NCBI GenBank assembly: GCA_021018815.1
Contig: JAITYX010000003.1
Location: 11,799,501-11,863,500, forward strand
Reading direction: 5' to 3'
Origin: Talinum fruticosum
Lineage: Eukaryota > Streptophyta > Magnoliopsida > Caryophyllales > Talinaceae
DNA: 64,000 nucleotides
In this document: positions 40,207 through 52,006 of the stretch, piece by piece
How the letters are laid out: every line of letters begins with the position of its first letter
How positions within the stretch are numbered: the stretch's first letter is position 1
Notes under the pieces: model-generated
Seen by the model: only the letters and a program-made list of their open reading frames with translations
What the model was told of the DNA's origin: nothing
Database searches by the model: none
Translations under genes and position numbers: made by a program

Positions 40207-43200
40207 TGGAATACCCGTATTTTTATTTGAGGTGATTGTATGGGTTAAATTAATTATTTAGCTTTAATTAAATAAAGTAGGTCGAATAACTAAATTATGT
40301 ACGTGTATATATATTCGTGAATTTATTTGAGCAAATTATTATTAGTTCGTGTAACTACTATTAGTGAAGCGTATTAATTCCTTCCTCCGAATTTTCTGCC
40401 CTGGACTAACTAAATAGAACCCGAGACCACTTATACCACTTAGGTTTAACCTAAGTGATGCTTAACCAAAGAAAAGGAAAAGAGGAATGAAAAAGGGGAA
40501 TTGAGTGTTTGGCTAGGAATTTGATTAGTGTTATGCAGGGAAAGGTGGCCTTTCTTGAGTAAGCCACGGTAGAGAGAGAAAGGAGACTAAGAGAAAGAGG
40601 GAGCTTAGGGGAAACCGAGCAAAAGAAAGAAAAAGGAAAGAAGGGGAAACAAAACTGGGAGGAGGGAATGAAAGAAAAGAAAAAGGAAAGAGCAAACATA
40701 GAGAGCGAGAGGACGGCCGTTGGCGAACAAAAAGCCCCGGCGAGCGAGAGAGTGAAAGACCAAGAGTGAGCATAGAGGGCGAGTGATGAGTACGAGAGCA
40801 GCACAAGCAGAGAGGGCAAGCGAGAATAAGAGACAAGGCGAGAGGATGAGGGCCGAGAGGTCGCCGGGAAGAGGAAAGGTGATAGAAGAACCGACGAACG
40901 AGAGTAAGCGACGAGCGAAGAACAAAGGGAGAGAATAGCGAGTAACCGAGGCAACCAAGACCGGAGTCCAAATGGCAAGCGAAGAAAGGCGTCCGGCGAA
41001 CGCGGGTAGGCGGCGAGCAAAGAAGAGGAAAAGGCAAGGTGGAACCGAGACTAGGTTTGGCGATAGAGGAAGAGAAATGAAAGGAAGAGACTAACCTAGG
41101 CTAATCTGAAATTTAGCAAACCTTCAATCCCTAAAATTTGAGGTGGGTGGTCTTATACTCTAAATTAATAGTAATTTCGAAACCCAATTGAATTTTATTG
41201 TGATTATTGAATGTTTGTTATGAATATTGCATGGTTGTACTATAAAATGAATTAGGAAGTAGTTAGTGCTAAATTAGAACCCGAGAGAATCCGATTGAGT
41301 ATTAAGGATGAATTGGGAACCTGGAAATTTAAGTTAGCAATTAGGAATAAAGAAGTCGTGATTTGGGTGTGAATTATGAGTTAATTGAACCTTAGGGACT
41401 TCCTGAATTTCATGAGTTAGAAGCTAACTATTGATATTGGGAAACAATAATTTGGAGTATAAAGGAGGAGTATGAGTTTATCTTGGGTAATGCACAATTG
41501 AGGCAGGGAAGTGGAGAGTAGGTGATTGTAGGTCAAACCGACATATCTAAGTCTTTGAGATTGAACTAATTTGGAAGACAAGCGGAGCTAGGGGAATTTG
41601 AGTGATAAAGTAAAATTAAGAGTTATATGGTTGTGTATGAGCAAAAAGAGTCGATTAATAAGGTAGAGACATAAGATGAGAATTCAAGGTAAAGATGGCC
41701 AATTGTGAGAGGTTGGGACGTTTGAGTTAGGTGGTGACTACTCGGTGGTTATTGTGGCTCGGAGAAGTTTTATTTTCCGAACTCATTAGGCTTGGAAATG
41801 AATTAAGTTAAGGGAAATGGACGTTGGAGTATAGAAGAGGAACGGGAAATTGGAGTATCACTGGAGTACGTATCAATATTGATTAATTATGGTTTTGAAA
41901 GCAGAGTGAGACGATAATTACGCATATGGGAATAGGAGATTCGTGCTTGAGTAGGATATGGACGAATATGAATTAATGCTAGATACTTGGGTGAATATTT
42001 GAGTTAATATGCTAGCTTGGAATGCTAAGTCTTAGTATAGAGATGCTTGTCGCGTGAAGTGACTTGATTCTAGATAAAACTCAAAAGCTAGTTTTGAAAA
42101 GAGTAAAAATGCTTACGCAAAACTCTATTTGAACATGATTCTTGGTAACTCGCTTTACAAACTTGAAAATATGTTCTAAGTGAAACGGATTTGAGAAAGT
42201 GAATTTATAGGGGTGGCACGTGGTGTCATGCCTTCTATGGTGTTAAACCGTTTTGAGATGGTTGAGTGAAACGAATGTGATGAATGAATATGTTCAAAAT
42301 TGTTTTGAATCGATCGGGCTAGGGTCATTTAGCGGACCGAAGGATTCTAACTAGGGTCCTCATCTCGGGAGGATGCCCGGTTAGAAACTTTGAGGGAAGA
42401 GTTCTAACAGGGGTCCTGGGGATCGGGATGCCCCATCGTAGGCTTCCTAGAAGATAGGTCCCGGAGCCTTTATTCGGGGTTGCTCCCGCGAGAAACTATG
42501 AAGTGCTACTTTGAGTCCATAGAGCCCGGAGAGTTGATTCGGATCCAATGAGTTGTTAATGATTTTGAAATTGTGTTTTGAAGATCGAAATGTTATAATG
42601 ATAAGCTGCAAAGGCTTTCCCTATAAAGATATTCAGCTTTCTATCCGAAAGCATTTGAAAGAAAGCGTAGGTGGTTGCACCACCTTGTTTAAAGTTGATT
42701 CAATTCCAAAAGAATTGCTAATGACTCGTGAAACTGTGATTTTAAATGATTGAAAGGTTATGATATTCATGTTACAAATGATTTCAAGGGATTTCGTTGA
42801 AAAGTATCTTGATTATATTACGTTATTGTACTTTCACCGATTTTATTATTATCGGTAATATGTGTAAAGAATTTTCATTTTAAGAGTGTAAGACCCTTCG
42901 GTGAAAGGATTGGTGCTCACCCCCACAAATTCCCCTACCCAGTGTTGCAGTACTCTCTCGAAAAGTTGACTTACGCTTTATCATATATTGGACTCTTACA
43001 TGCCGATTGATGTTTGCTGATTACCCATTGCTTGCTGGGTGACTCAAGTTGCTGACATGCATTTCATATATTTCTAAGCGATGTAGCTTGTAATTAAGTT
43101 CATATAGTTTGTATCGGATGTATCATGAACCATTTAGACCGTTTAAAGTCTTTATGCATGATTGGTTGGACTTTGATGTATAGATGTTGAGTTGTGTACT

Positions 43201-43430
43201 CGAGCATGTGGCTCGTTGAGTTATATTATGATTTTTATGTAGGGTTTTAGGGTTTTAAGCATTGGGGATAGACCATATTACAAATAGAACTCTACCGAAA
43301 TTTTTAAAAAAGTTTCATACTCTTTTGGATTTAAATTAGAAAGTCAAGCCAACACCTGAATGAGCCTTGGGAGTTCTTTGTAGGGAACTCGGCGATGTAA
43401 TACTCCTAGGATGGGTTTTGGGGTGTTACA
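40207..43430 (+). repeat. Solo LTR, Tekay/Del-type chromovirus (3224 bp)
   Basis: It starts TGGAATACCCGTATTTTTATTTGAGG and ends GGGGTGTTACA, the inverted TGTAACACCC type ends of Tekay/Del LTRs. It matches 47528-50752 through its whole length (3224 versus 3225 bp). No PBS, PPT or coding region flanks it; on both sides is SIRE D integrase with a target duplication, so it is a solo LTR from intra-element recombination. A 500-bp purine-rich block lies at about 40550-41060. Confidence 0.85.
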
Positions 43431-44400
43431 ATTAGTTCTCTTGTTAAAAATTCTATAAGCTTTACTATGAGATGAGTAACCCGGAAATATACCTTCATCC
43501 GACCATGCATGAAACTTAGTCAAATGTTCCTCACCACTGTTATGCTCACATCCAAATGGTTTGAAGTAAGAAATTTTGGGCTTCTTTCCCTTGTATACCT
43601 TATAGGGTGTCTTCTTCGGAATGGGTTTGATGAGCCATCTGTTGAGAGTGTAATTTGATGTGTTGGCTACCTCAGCCTGAAATAGTAAGGTAGATCATTT
43701 TCAATCATCATTGTCCTTCCTATTTCTTCAAGAGTTCTATTCTTTCTCTCTACTACTCCATTCCGTTGAGGAGTTCTTAGTGCTGAGAAGTTGTGAGAGA
43801 TGTCATTCTTATCACAAAAGTCCGCACATTCTAAGTAGTCAAACTCTCTTTCATGGTAAGTTCAAATTCTCCCGATCCGAATCTCGGACTCCACTTGAAT
43901 TTTCCCGCAAATCTTAATGAACTGTTTGAAGGCTTCATTCTTGTTTTTCAGAAAACACACCCAGGTAAATCGTGAGTAATCATCAACAATAACTAGCACA
44001 TATGATTTACCTCCTATGCTTTTCACTGGAATTTCACCACACAAATCCATATGAACTAATTCAATCACTTTGGATGTAGATACAGCCTTGAGTGGTTTGA
44101 AAGATGATCTTACTTGCTTTCCTTTTGTGCATGTCTTACGATTTTATCTTTCTTAAATGCACAATTAGGTAAACCCCTAACTAATCCATGAGATGCAAGC
44201 TTTTTAATGGTATGCATGCTGATATAGCCTAGTATACGATGCCATGTCCATGAACCATCATTCAAAGATGCTTTTAAACATGATAAATCTTGACTAGAAT
44301 AGGAAAGAGGAATGGTGTAAGTATTACTCGACCTCGGACCGAGAGCTTTGTCTCTTTGGTGACTCGCATCGAAATGAAGCAATTGGTATGAGTGAATCTT
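43431..44400 (-). pseudogene. Integrase core and GAG-pre-integrase of SIRE D
   Basis: The frame 44110-44382 gives WTWHRILGYISMHTIKKLASHGLVRGLP, the pre-integrase HHCC region. The frame 43862-44068 gives IELVHMDLCGEIPVKSIGGKSYVLVIVDDYSRFTWV with the first catalytic Asp. The DNAEF-like and PQRNGVVERK-like regions follow near 43860-43740 in broken frames. The last part stops at 43431 at the solo LTR and continues at 40206. Confidence 0.8.
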
Positions 44401-44415
44401 ACCTCTTGACCTTTG

Positions 44416-44640
44416 TCACATAACCGAGAAATGCTCAAAAGATTGTATTTGAGCCCTTCGACAAGGTAGACTAGACTCGAATGAATTGTATCCTTGACCA
44501 ATTCTTCCAATTTCAATTATCTTGCCTTTGTTGTTATCTCTAAATGTGACATTTCCTCCTTTCATGTCTTTTGATTCTAAAAAGAGTCTTGAGTCCCCGA
44601 ACATATGGCTTGAGCACCCACTGTCTAAGTACCGGTGACC
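44416..44640 (-). pseudogene. Protease of SIRE D
   Basis: It reads YLDSGCSSHMFGDSRLF-like bases across a frame break at about 44600. KGGNVTFRDNNKGKIIEIG at 44416-44604 follows. Equivalent to 30400-30560 in C, and closer to the normal copia YLDSGCS motif. Confidence 0.65.
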
Positions 44641-44999
44641 CTTTCGCTTCGAGTGACCCGCAAAACGGAAACAAACTGACCCTTCTCACTTCCTCTTACA
44701 AACCCAGTAATTATTTTTGTTGTGGTCTTTTTCTTAGAAAGAGAACTTTTGGGAACCCATATTTGAATAATTTTTGGGTTTGGTCCGATTCTAAGTCTTC
44801 CTTCCGAGAGAACTAAGTCTCGTGTCTTTTTTTTTTTGAAAACCTTTCTTTTTGTAATTAGGTTTACAAGGCTTTTTCATGAAAAGTGGTCAAGGCTCAG
44901 TCCCTTTTCTCTGTGAATGAATGGGACCATGCACAACCTTCCTAATCTTAACAATTCGGAATCAGTTTTGAAAAGATTATTATAAGAATTATCTTTCTA

Positions 45000-46450
45000 T
45001 TCAAGTATTATAACCAAGACCTTCTTTTCGAATGAGACACACTTAGAGCCAAGTAAAAGATTAAGGTTTTTCTGACCTTGAGTGAGTTTTAAAACCAAAT
45101 CTTGAGACTCATTAAGGTTCTGTTTCAGTTGCTCATTCTATGTTCCGAGGCACTCGGACTTAGTCTCATTATCGTGAGTACCGGTCTCAAGCACTTTCAG
45201 ATTTTGTCTCAAGTTTTCTAATTCCTTTTCAAAGTGATGCTCTTAGTAGTAAGAGACTCTACTCGCTCTTTGAATTCAAAATAATTAGAATTGGACTTTT
45301 CTCCCAAAGTAAAGATATATCTAGCAAGATCAAGATTGGAAAACTTGAGGAAATAGTTAATTTCCTCCCGAGGATTTGTTTCCTCAACATCCGAATTATC
45401 ACTATCTAACTCGGATCCATCTTCCGAGTCTATCGTGCCATTAAACACTTTGAGTCATCGAGTCATCATCACTCCGGTAGCCACGATAGCCTTTTTCTTC
45501 TTTATGTCATTCTATCTCTTTAGACAATCCTTGACTATGTGCTCCTTACTCGCCACACTCACAACAAGCAGAGTTCTTAGTTAAAGACAAATTAGAAGAG
45601 GATGAATATTTACCTTTCTTGTCTTTCTTGTAGAACTCCTGTTTTGGCTCTTTTGCCACTTTTTATACTTCATCATCTTCTTGAAACCTCGGGTAATGAG
45701 AGCCATGGGATCTTCTTCTGAATCTGTGGAGCTCGGACTTTGTCATATGTCTTCTAAGGCCTTAAAGTGCAATGTTCCTTTTGGTGCCGACCTCAGCTTC
45801 CTCTTCTTCTAGGTGCAACTTATGAGTGAGTAGCTTCCCAATAAGCTCGTCCGGTTTCGACTTAGATAGATCTTGAGCTTCTTCAATTGTTATCACCTTG
45901 GGACTCCATTTTCTCTCGCTTACACTCCTTAGGATTTTTCTCACAATTTCTTCATAAGACATCTTCCTACCCAGAGACTTGAGATTGTTGACAATCTTAG
46001 TAAACCGAATGTATATTTGAGTGATGTTCTCCTCAGGTTCCATCTTGAACATTTCATATCTATGAAGGAATTGACTTATCTTTGCCTGTTTCACCTGGCT
46101 GGTTCCTTCTTGGTGTTAACCAAAGTATCCCATACATCTTTAGTTGTGTCACATGCGTAAACTCTGTTGTATTCTTCTGAGTTGATTACGCACATCAAAG
46201 TGTTTATGGCTTTGTAGTTTTTCTTGTATTTTGCATTCTCTTCAGTGGTGTACTCGATTTCTCCTTGGCTACAACTCTTATTCCTTCCATCTTCATAGGA
46301 GTATAGTTTCCATGTTGGATGATATTCCGGACATCCTCATCACAATCTTGGATGAAGCATTCCATTATCTTCTTCCAAGTGTGTAAAGTTTGAACCTTTG
46401 AACTTGGGTGGTCCGGTGAAAGATTTCCTTAATCGAACTCTCCATTGTTT
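45000..46450 (-). pseudogene. gag of SIRE D
   Basis: UBN2-type capsid at 45762-46094 reads FLHRYEMFKMEPEENITQIY, TKIVNNLKSLGRKMSYEEI and VITIEEAQDLS, a clear SIRE gag block. The zinc knuckle near 45520-45580 is broken by a frameshift after CECG. A coiled-coil segment with DLARYIFTLGEKSNS is at 45218-45448. The start lies near 46430 with FTGPPKFKG-like bases. The single-unit version of the duplicated C segment is at about 45935-46020. Confidence 0.8.
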
Positions 46451-46503
46451 TGAGCCATCCGATCTTTAGACTTTTGGATAGTAAGACCCTTTTGAAAGGT
46501 TAG

Positions 46504-46515
46504 GCTCTAATACCA
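46504..46515 (-). other. Primer binding site of SIRE D (initiator tRNA-Met type)
   Basis: TGGTATTAGAGC on the minus strand, two bases from the LTR end at 46518, identical to copy C. Confidence 0.85.
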
Positions 46516-46517
46516 AT

Positions 46518-47527
46518 TGAAGGTTTGCTCTTGGAGAGGTTAAGTCACCCTAGAGGAGGGTGAATAGGGTGATGGAAGATTTTTGTGAATTAAAAAGAAT
46601 TCCGCCCAAGCAAACACTTAGAAAATAATTTTGAGTCTAGAATGAACTCGAAACAAGTAATACACGTAAATACGTGGAAATCCTTCTAGGGCGGAAAATC
46701 ATGGACAAGTACTAATCTAAGCACCAAGTCAAATCCACTATTTTGAATCCATAAAATACAAGGACTCGACTCTTTACTAAATTGCTCCCTTAGAAAATTT
46801 ACTTATAAGTTTTTCCTAGACTTAGAAATTTCCTTATCTCGATTTACTACTTCCTAACGGAGGTAGCCTTTACAGTTAGGTACAACCGAGCTGAGTTAAC
46901 CCTTACAGCTTAATCAAGGGACTTAACAGAGAAATGAAAGTATACAACTGATTACAAGACTTTCTCTTTACAAGTCGGAAAATAAAAGCTTAAGAATTGG
47001 AGTTGCCATCTAAAGATTGAGTAAGTATGCATTGAGTAAGTGTTTTGCAATGTGTTCAACAAATTTTCAAGTCTTGTAGAGAGGCTTCTATTTATACACA
47101 AGCAGGGCGAGTAGCCATTGAGGCTTGTTCTAGACTTGTGAGCTTCAATAGCCATTGTAACGACTAGTCCGAGTCACTCGAAAAGGATCTGTTGCAATGT
47201 GAACGTTGTGTAGTGGTCCTTGGCTCGAAAAAGTCCATCCCACTAATTGTGACCGAAATCGGGGTGAAAACAACCGTTAGACTCAAAGTTGAAGTTTACC
47301 AGATTTGGAACAAACAACACCGACACGGTGTCTAAGTCTTATCCGTAAATGTTGCTTTTCTATCTCGCTGGTGTTCAACGACTAGAAACCGGTTGCTTTT
47401 GCTTTTAAAAATAAGATTAAAATACTTTAATCAACCTACAAAAGTAAATCAAGTGGTACTCAAAGTATAAAAATACTTTGGTCCAAGATTAGGTAAAGAT
47501 AATAATTAATTCAAAATAATTATCTTC
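46518..47527 (-). repeat. 5' LTR of SIRE element D, truncated
   Basis: It starts TGAAGGTTTGCTC and aligns with 34270-35260. At 47527, inside AATAATTAATTCAAAATAATTATC, it is cut by the Tekay-type LTR. About 0.4 kb of LTR (the U3 side in minus sense) is missing. TATA box at 47088-47096, minus strand. Confidence 0.8.
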
Positions 47528-50500
47528 CGTAATATCCATAATTTTATTTGAGATGGTTGTATGAGTTAAATTAATTAATTAGTTTTGATTAAATAAATTA
47601 GTTCGAATAACTAAAATATATACGTGCATATATATTCGTGATTTTATTTAAGAGAATTATTATTTGTTTGTTTAACCTTGATTAGTGAAATATATTACTT
47701 TTCTCTCTTAAGTTGTTTTCCGAGCCCAAATAAATAAAAGACGCGAGATAGACAGAGGTTGAATTTTATTGCCTATTCTAACTTAACCTAATGCTATATC
47801 TAATTAAAATAGAGATAGGTCTAAGTAATTTAGGGTTAGGTGTTAATATTAGACAATTAATAACAAAACAAAAAGGGAGAATTAGGCATTAGATTACTTG
47901 GAGGGATTAGTGGAAGCAGGAAATAGTTGGCTTTTCCGGGTGGGCCACGCAGTAGTAAGAGAGAGAGAGAAGTAAAGGGAGCAAGAGCGAGAGAATCGAG
48001 GGGGCAACAGAAAGCGAGGAAACGGGAAAGAGGAAGAGAAGGAGCAGACTGTAAACGAGAGACAAAGAGGAAGGAGAGGCAAGAGAGATGAGAGATAGAG
48101 TGAGAAAGGGAATTCCGAGCGAGAGAAAAGCGAGAGTAGAGCAAGGAGAACGGAGAGCAGAGAGGCCGGGAACACGAGAGCGGGGGCGGAAGGCCGAGAG
48201 CTAGAGAGGCCGGGAAGAGGAAAGACAAGCTGGGGAAAGAGAACCGGCGAGCGAGCAGAGGTTACAAAGGACGAGAATCGAGGCGAGGGAGCCGACTGGA
48301 CCAGAAACGAGAGAGAGAGAGAGAGCACGAAAGACCGAGAACCGGGAACTCGAACCGAAGCAAGAGAAAGCGAGAGAGAAACCCAAATTTCGAACCCAAA
48401 ACAAAGCATCGAGAGCAAACCGAGAGGGCCGGAGAGACAACGACCGAGAGGAGGAAAGCAAAGGACCCGGATCAACTTCCTTCAATCAATTGCCCAAAAC
48501 CTAGAATTCGAGGTGAGTGGTCTTATACTCTAAATTAATAGTAATTTTAAAACTCAATTGAATTTTGTTGTGAATGTTGAATGTTTGTGCTAAAAAATGA
48601 ATTTAGGAAGTAGTTAGAGTTGAATCGGGACATGAGAGAATTTGATTGAATTTATTAGGGTGGATTAGGGAACCTAGAAATTCCGATGGAATTACTTGCT
48701 AAGGTCCGATGGGTGATATGAAGATTTCAGTTAGAATGGGTGATATGGAGATTTCAGTTGGAAATTGAGGATAAAGGAATTGTAATTTTAGGCACAAATT
48801 AGGAGGTAATGTTTCATATTGAACCCTTGGGGATTTCGTGTATTTTTGGCGTTGAGAGGTAATTATTAATATTGGAAAACAATGATTTAGAGTATAAAGG
48901 GGAGTATGAGTTCATATCGATTAATGCACAATTGAGGCACGAAAGTGGTAAGCGGGTGATTGTTAGGTTAAATTGAGTTTAGAACATATCTAAATCCTTG
49001 AGATTGAACTAAACTTGAAGATAAGCTGGAGTTAAAGTAATTTGAGTGGGGAAGTGAAATTAAGAGTTATATGGAAGAGTATGGGCGAGAAAGAGTTGGT
49101 TAATAACGTGGGGACGTAATAGGAGAATTTGTGAGGAGTTGGAATCTTTTGGGTTAAGTTGTAACTACTTGTGGTTATTGTGGCTCGGAGGAGTTTTAGT
49201 TCCTGAATTCATTGTGCTCGAAGATGAATTGAGTTAAGGAAAACGAACATTGGAGTATAGGAAAAGGAGTAGGAAATTGGAGTATCAAGGGAGTATGTAT
49301 TTATATTGATTGATTGTGGCTTTGGAAATAGAGTGAGAAGATAATTACGTATATGGGAATAGGAGCTTCTTGCTTGAATAGAATATGGATGAATATGAAT
49401 AGATGCTAGATCCTCGGGTGAATCCTTGAGTTAAGGTTCTAGCTTTGAATGTTAAATCTTAATATGGAGATGCTTGACGTGTGAAATGACTTGATCATAG
49501 ATGACGATCAAAAGTTAGTTTTGAAAAGAGTTCAGATGTTTGCACAAAACAATACTTGAGTATGATTCTTGATAACCGCTTTCAAACTTGAAATATCTTC
49601 TAAAGAGTGAAACCGATTTGAGAAAGTAAATTTAGAGGGGTGGCATGTGGTGTTATGCCTTCTATAATGTTAAACTGATTTCGATTGTGGTTTAAAACCA
49701 AGTTTGATGAGTGATTGTGATCACTTTGGTTTTGAACGAATTTTAGGCTAAGCAATGTTTAGACCGAGAGGAAGAAGGTGGCCGTGCGTAACGGACTATG
49801 GGGTCATTGCGTATGAGGTTGATTCTTTCCTAATGAGGAAAGCGGAGCTTTCTAAGAGTTTGACTAGAGATAGGTCCCGAGAGCTTGAGTCAAGGGGTCG
49901 CACCCCAAAAGAAAACTGTCTTGTACTAGTTTAAGTCTAAAGTCCTAAAAAGAGATTCTCCGACCGAAAGTATTTGAAAGAAAGTGTAGGTGGTTGCACC
50001 ACCTTGTTTAAAGTTGATTTAGTTCCAAAAGAGTTGTTAATGATTGCAAATCGTGTGTTTAAATGATTGAAATGTTATGATCTTTAAGTTGCAAGGGATT
50101 TCAGGAGATTTCATTGAAAAGTACCTAGATTTTTGTTACGTTATTTTACTTTTACCAATCTCATTATAATCACTAGTATGTGTAAAGAATTTTTGTTTTG
50201 AGAGTGTAAAACTCTCCACCGAGAGCATTGGTGCTCACCCCCATATATCTCCCGCCCCAGTTGGAGGTACTCTCTCGAAGGTGTGCTTTGTGCTTTAGCA
50301 TATTCTGGACTCCTACATGATGGTTGTCATGTTCATCGAGTGACTCAAGTTGTTGGTGTGCATTCTATATATTTCTAAGTATTGTAGCTTGTAACGAAGT
50401 TCATATAGTTTGTAATAACTGTATCATGAACCATTTAGATTGTTTTAAGTCTAATGTATATTGGTTGGACTCGGCATGTGACTCGTTGAGTTGTCTACTC

Positions 50501-50752
50501 GAGCATATGGCTGGTTGAGTTATATTGTGGTTTTTATGCAGGGCTTTAAGGCTTTAAGAGTAGGGGATAAACCATATTACAAATGGAAGTCTGCCAAAAT
50601 TTTTAGAAAATTTTCAACTAAAATAGACAATCACCTTCATTACCTTTAAGTTGGAATTAGAAAACCAAATCAACACCTTAAATAGCCTTGGGAGTTCCTT
50701 TTTAAGGAACTCGGCAATGTAATACTTCTAGGGTGGGTTTCTTGGTGTTGCA
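47528..50752 (+). repeat. 5' LTR of Tekay-type element (3225 bp)
   Basis: It starts CGTAATATCCATAATTTTATTTGAG (TG mutated to CG) and ends GGTGTTGCA. A purine-rich block covers about 47935-48480; directly after it is GAATTCGAG|GTGAGTGG, a good splice-donor match. Reading frames on the minus strand here are Ser/Leu-rich by composition. Confidence 0.85.
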
Positions 50753-50756
50753 TTTA

Positions 50757-50769
50757 TAGTATCGGAGCA
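50757..50769 (+). other. Degenerate primer binding site of Tekay-type element
   Basis: TAGTATCGGAGCA lies four bases after the LTR. It differs at two positions from TGGTATCAGAGCA, the initiator tRNA-Met site used by Tekay/Del elements. Confidence 0.7.
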
Positions 50770-51990
50770 TAGATTTTGGTGACCTTAAGTTTGTATTGTA
50801 TATAACCGTCTAGGATCCTTTGTTATGTGATAACGTGCTTTATCCGTGACAAATATACGTGTCGCATTAAGTGTAACCTTTGACTCATAGGCGTTTACCT
50901 AGTCAACTTAGTTAAATTAGCCGATTGTAAACTTCTTATTAAGGTGATATGTGAATGACTTGTGTGTGCTAAGTGTATGACCGAGTGTGGCCGAAATTTT
51001 ATTTTCGTTTCATTACTCATTGGTTTTATTGAGTCTTGAACTATAAACCTCTACCTCTAGGACTTCACTTATTTGATTGCTTATGTGATTAACCGGAAGA
51101 TGAATTATGTGATTTGACTTATGAACATATGTGTCTATATGTGTGAGTGATTGAATTTTATATGACTTGTTTTACGTGCATGTGTGATTCTACGAGTATA
51201 CTTGGGGTAATATGGTGAAGAGTCAATAAGGACCACATAACTTAACCTTATTAGATAGTTAGTGGGAAAGGAAGTGGTAAGGCTGATGTGCACAATAATG
51301 TAACCGATCCACTGATAGGCACTAACCTCCTGAATAGGTTTTTGAAGTTGTAATCTCCAAAACTTGGGGTTACTACAAGTCCTACCGAGTTAGGTGAAGG
51401 AATGAGGGAATAGTTAGTTTTCGTGTGCTTTGTCTTGATTGTATTGACATGAGTGAGTTCATGTTACTGAGCTATTGGATCATTGGGTGTCGAAAATCCT
51501 AAATAACAAGTAAATATCTATGCATCGCTAGAAAGTAATGCATTGGTTGCTTAGGTATTTGGTTGAAATATTAATATTCAATTTAAAATGAGTGGTGGAA
51601 TCGTTCTAGGCCAACTTTTTGTCCTTTTTGGCACGATTTGCTCCTTGGGCCCTATAATTAAGTGAACAGTCATACCGAAATGATGGTAGAGAGGAGGTCT
51701 GGAACTCATAAACAACTTAAAATGTTCTCAAAACTTATTTCGTTGACTTTGAGATGATTACAGTTCATATTCTATTAGATTGTAATTGTGTTTTGTTTTT
51801 ACGTGAAGTTTGAAAAGAAAGTTACCCTAACACGAGACACTTCCATAGGAATTCTAATAATCGTGCTTGGAAATAGTTGCTCGATTAAGTTTTGTTCTAA
51901 GGTTAAGTAATATTAGTGTGCCTCATGTATATATGTTTATACATTACTCGTTTCGAATACTACTTGTTGCGAATTTTGGGGACAAAATTC
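50770..51990 (+). other. Residual interior of Tekay-type element, no genes
   Basis: About 1.2 kb without an ORF and without recognisable gag-pol motifs. It looks like leader plus 3' untranslated sequence brought together by deletion of the coding region. Confidence 0.6.
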
Positions 51991-52006
51991 TTTTAAGGGG
52001 AAGAAA
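51991..52006 (+). other. Polypurine tract of Tekay-type element
   Basis: TTTTAAGGGGAAGAAA directly precedes TGTAATACCC, the classical chromovirus arrangement. Confidence 0.8.

Larger units (their letters stand above)
34270..47527 (-). mobile_element. SIRE-lineage Ty1/copia retrotransposon D (minus strand)
   Basis: The same layout as C, in the same orientation: 3' LTR 34270-35690, PPT, second ORF, RNase H, RT, integrase, protease, gag, PBS, 5' LTR from 46518. The 5' LTR is cut at 47527 by a Tekay-type LTR and its remainder is not seen. Inside, a CACTA MITE (39937-40183) and a solo Tekay-type LTR (40207-43430) interrupt integrase. It retains the RNase H that C lacks. C and D share framework but differ enough to be separate insertions. 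Confidence 0.85.

Noticed and set aside
40451..41037. Long minus-strand frames of up to 189 codons in the solo Tekay LTR, with equivalents at 47857-48485 and 52335-52899
   Set aside because: They lie in purine-rich blocks whose complementary strand is CT-rich and so lacks stop codons; products are Ser/Leu/Pro/Arg low complexity, differ between frames equally, and no frame is preserved across the three LTR copies.
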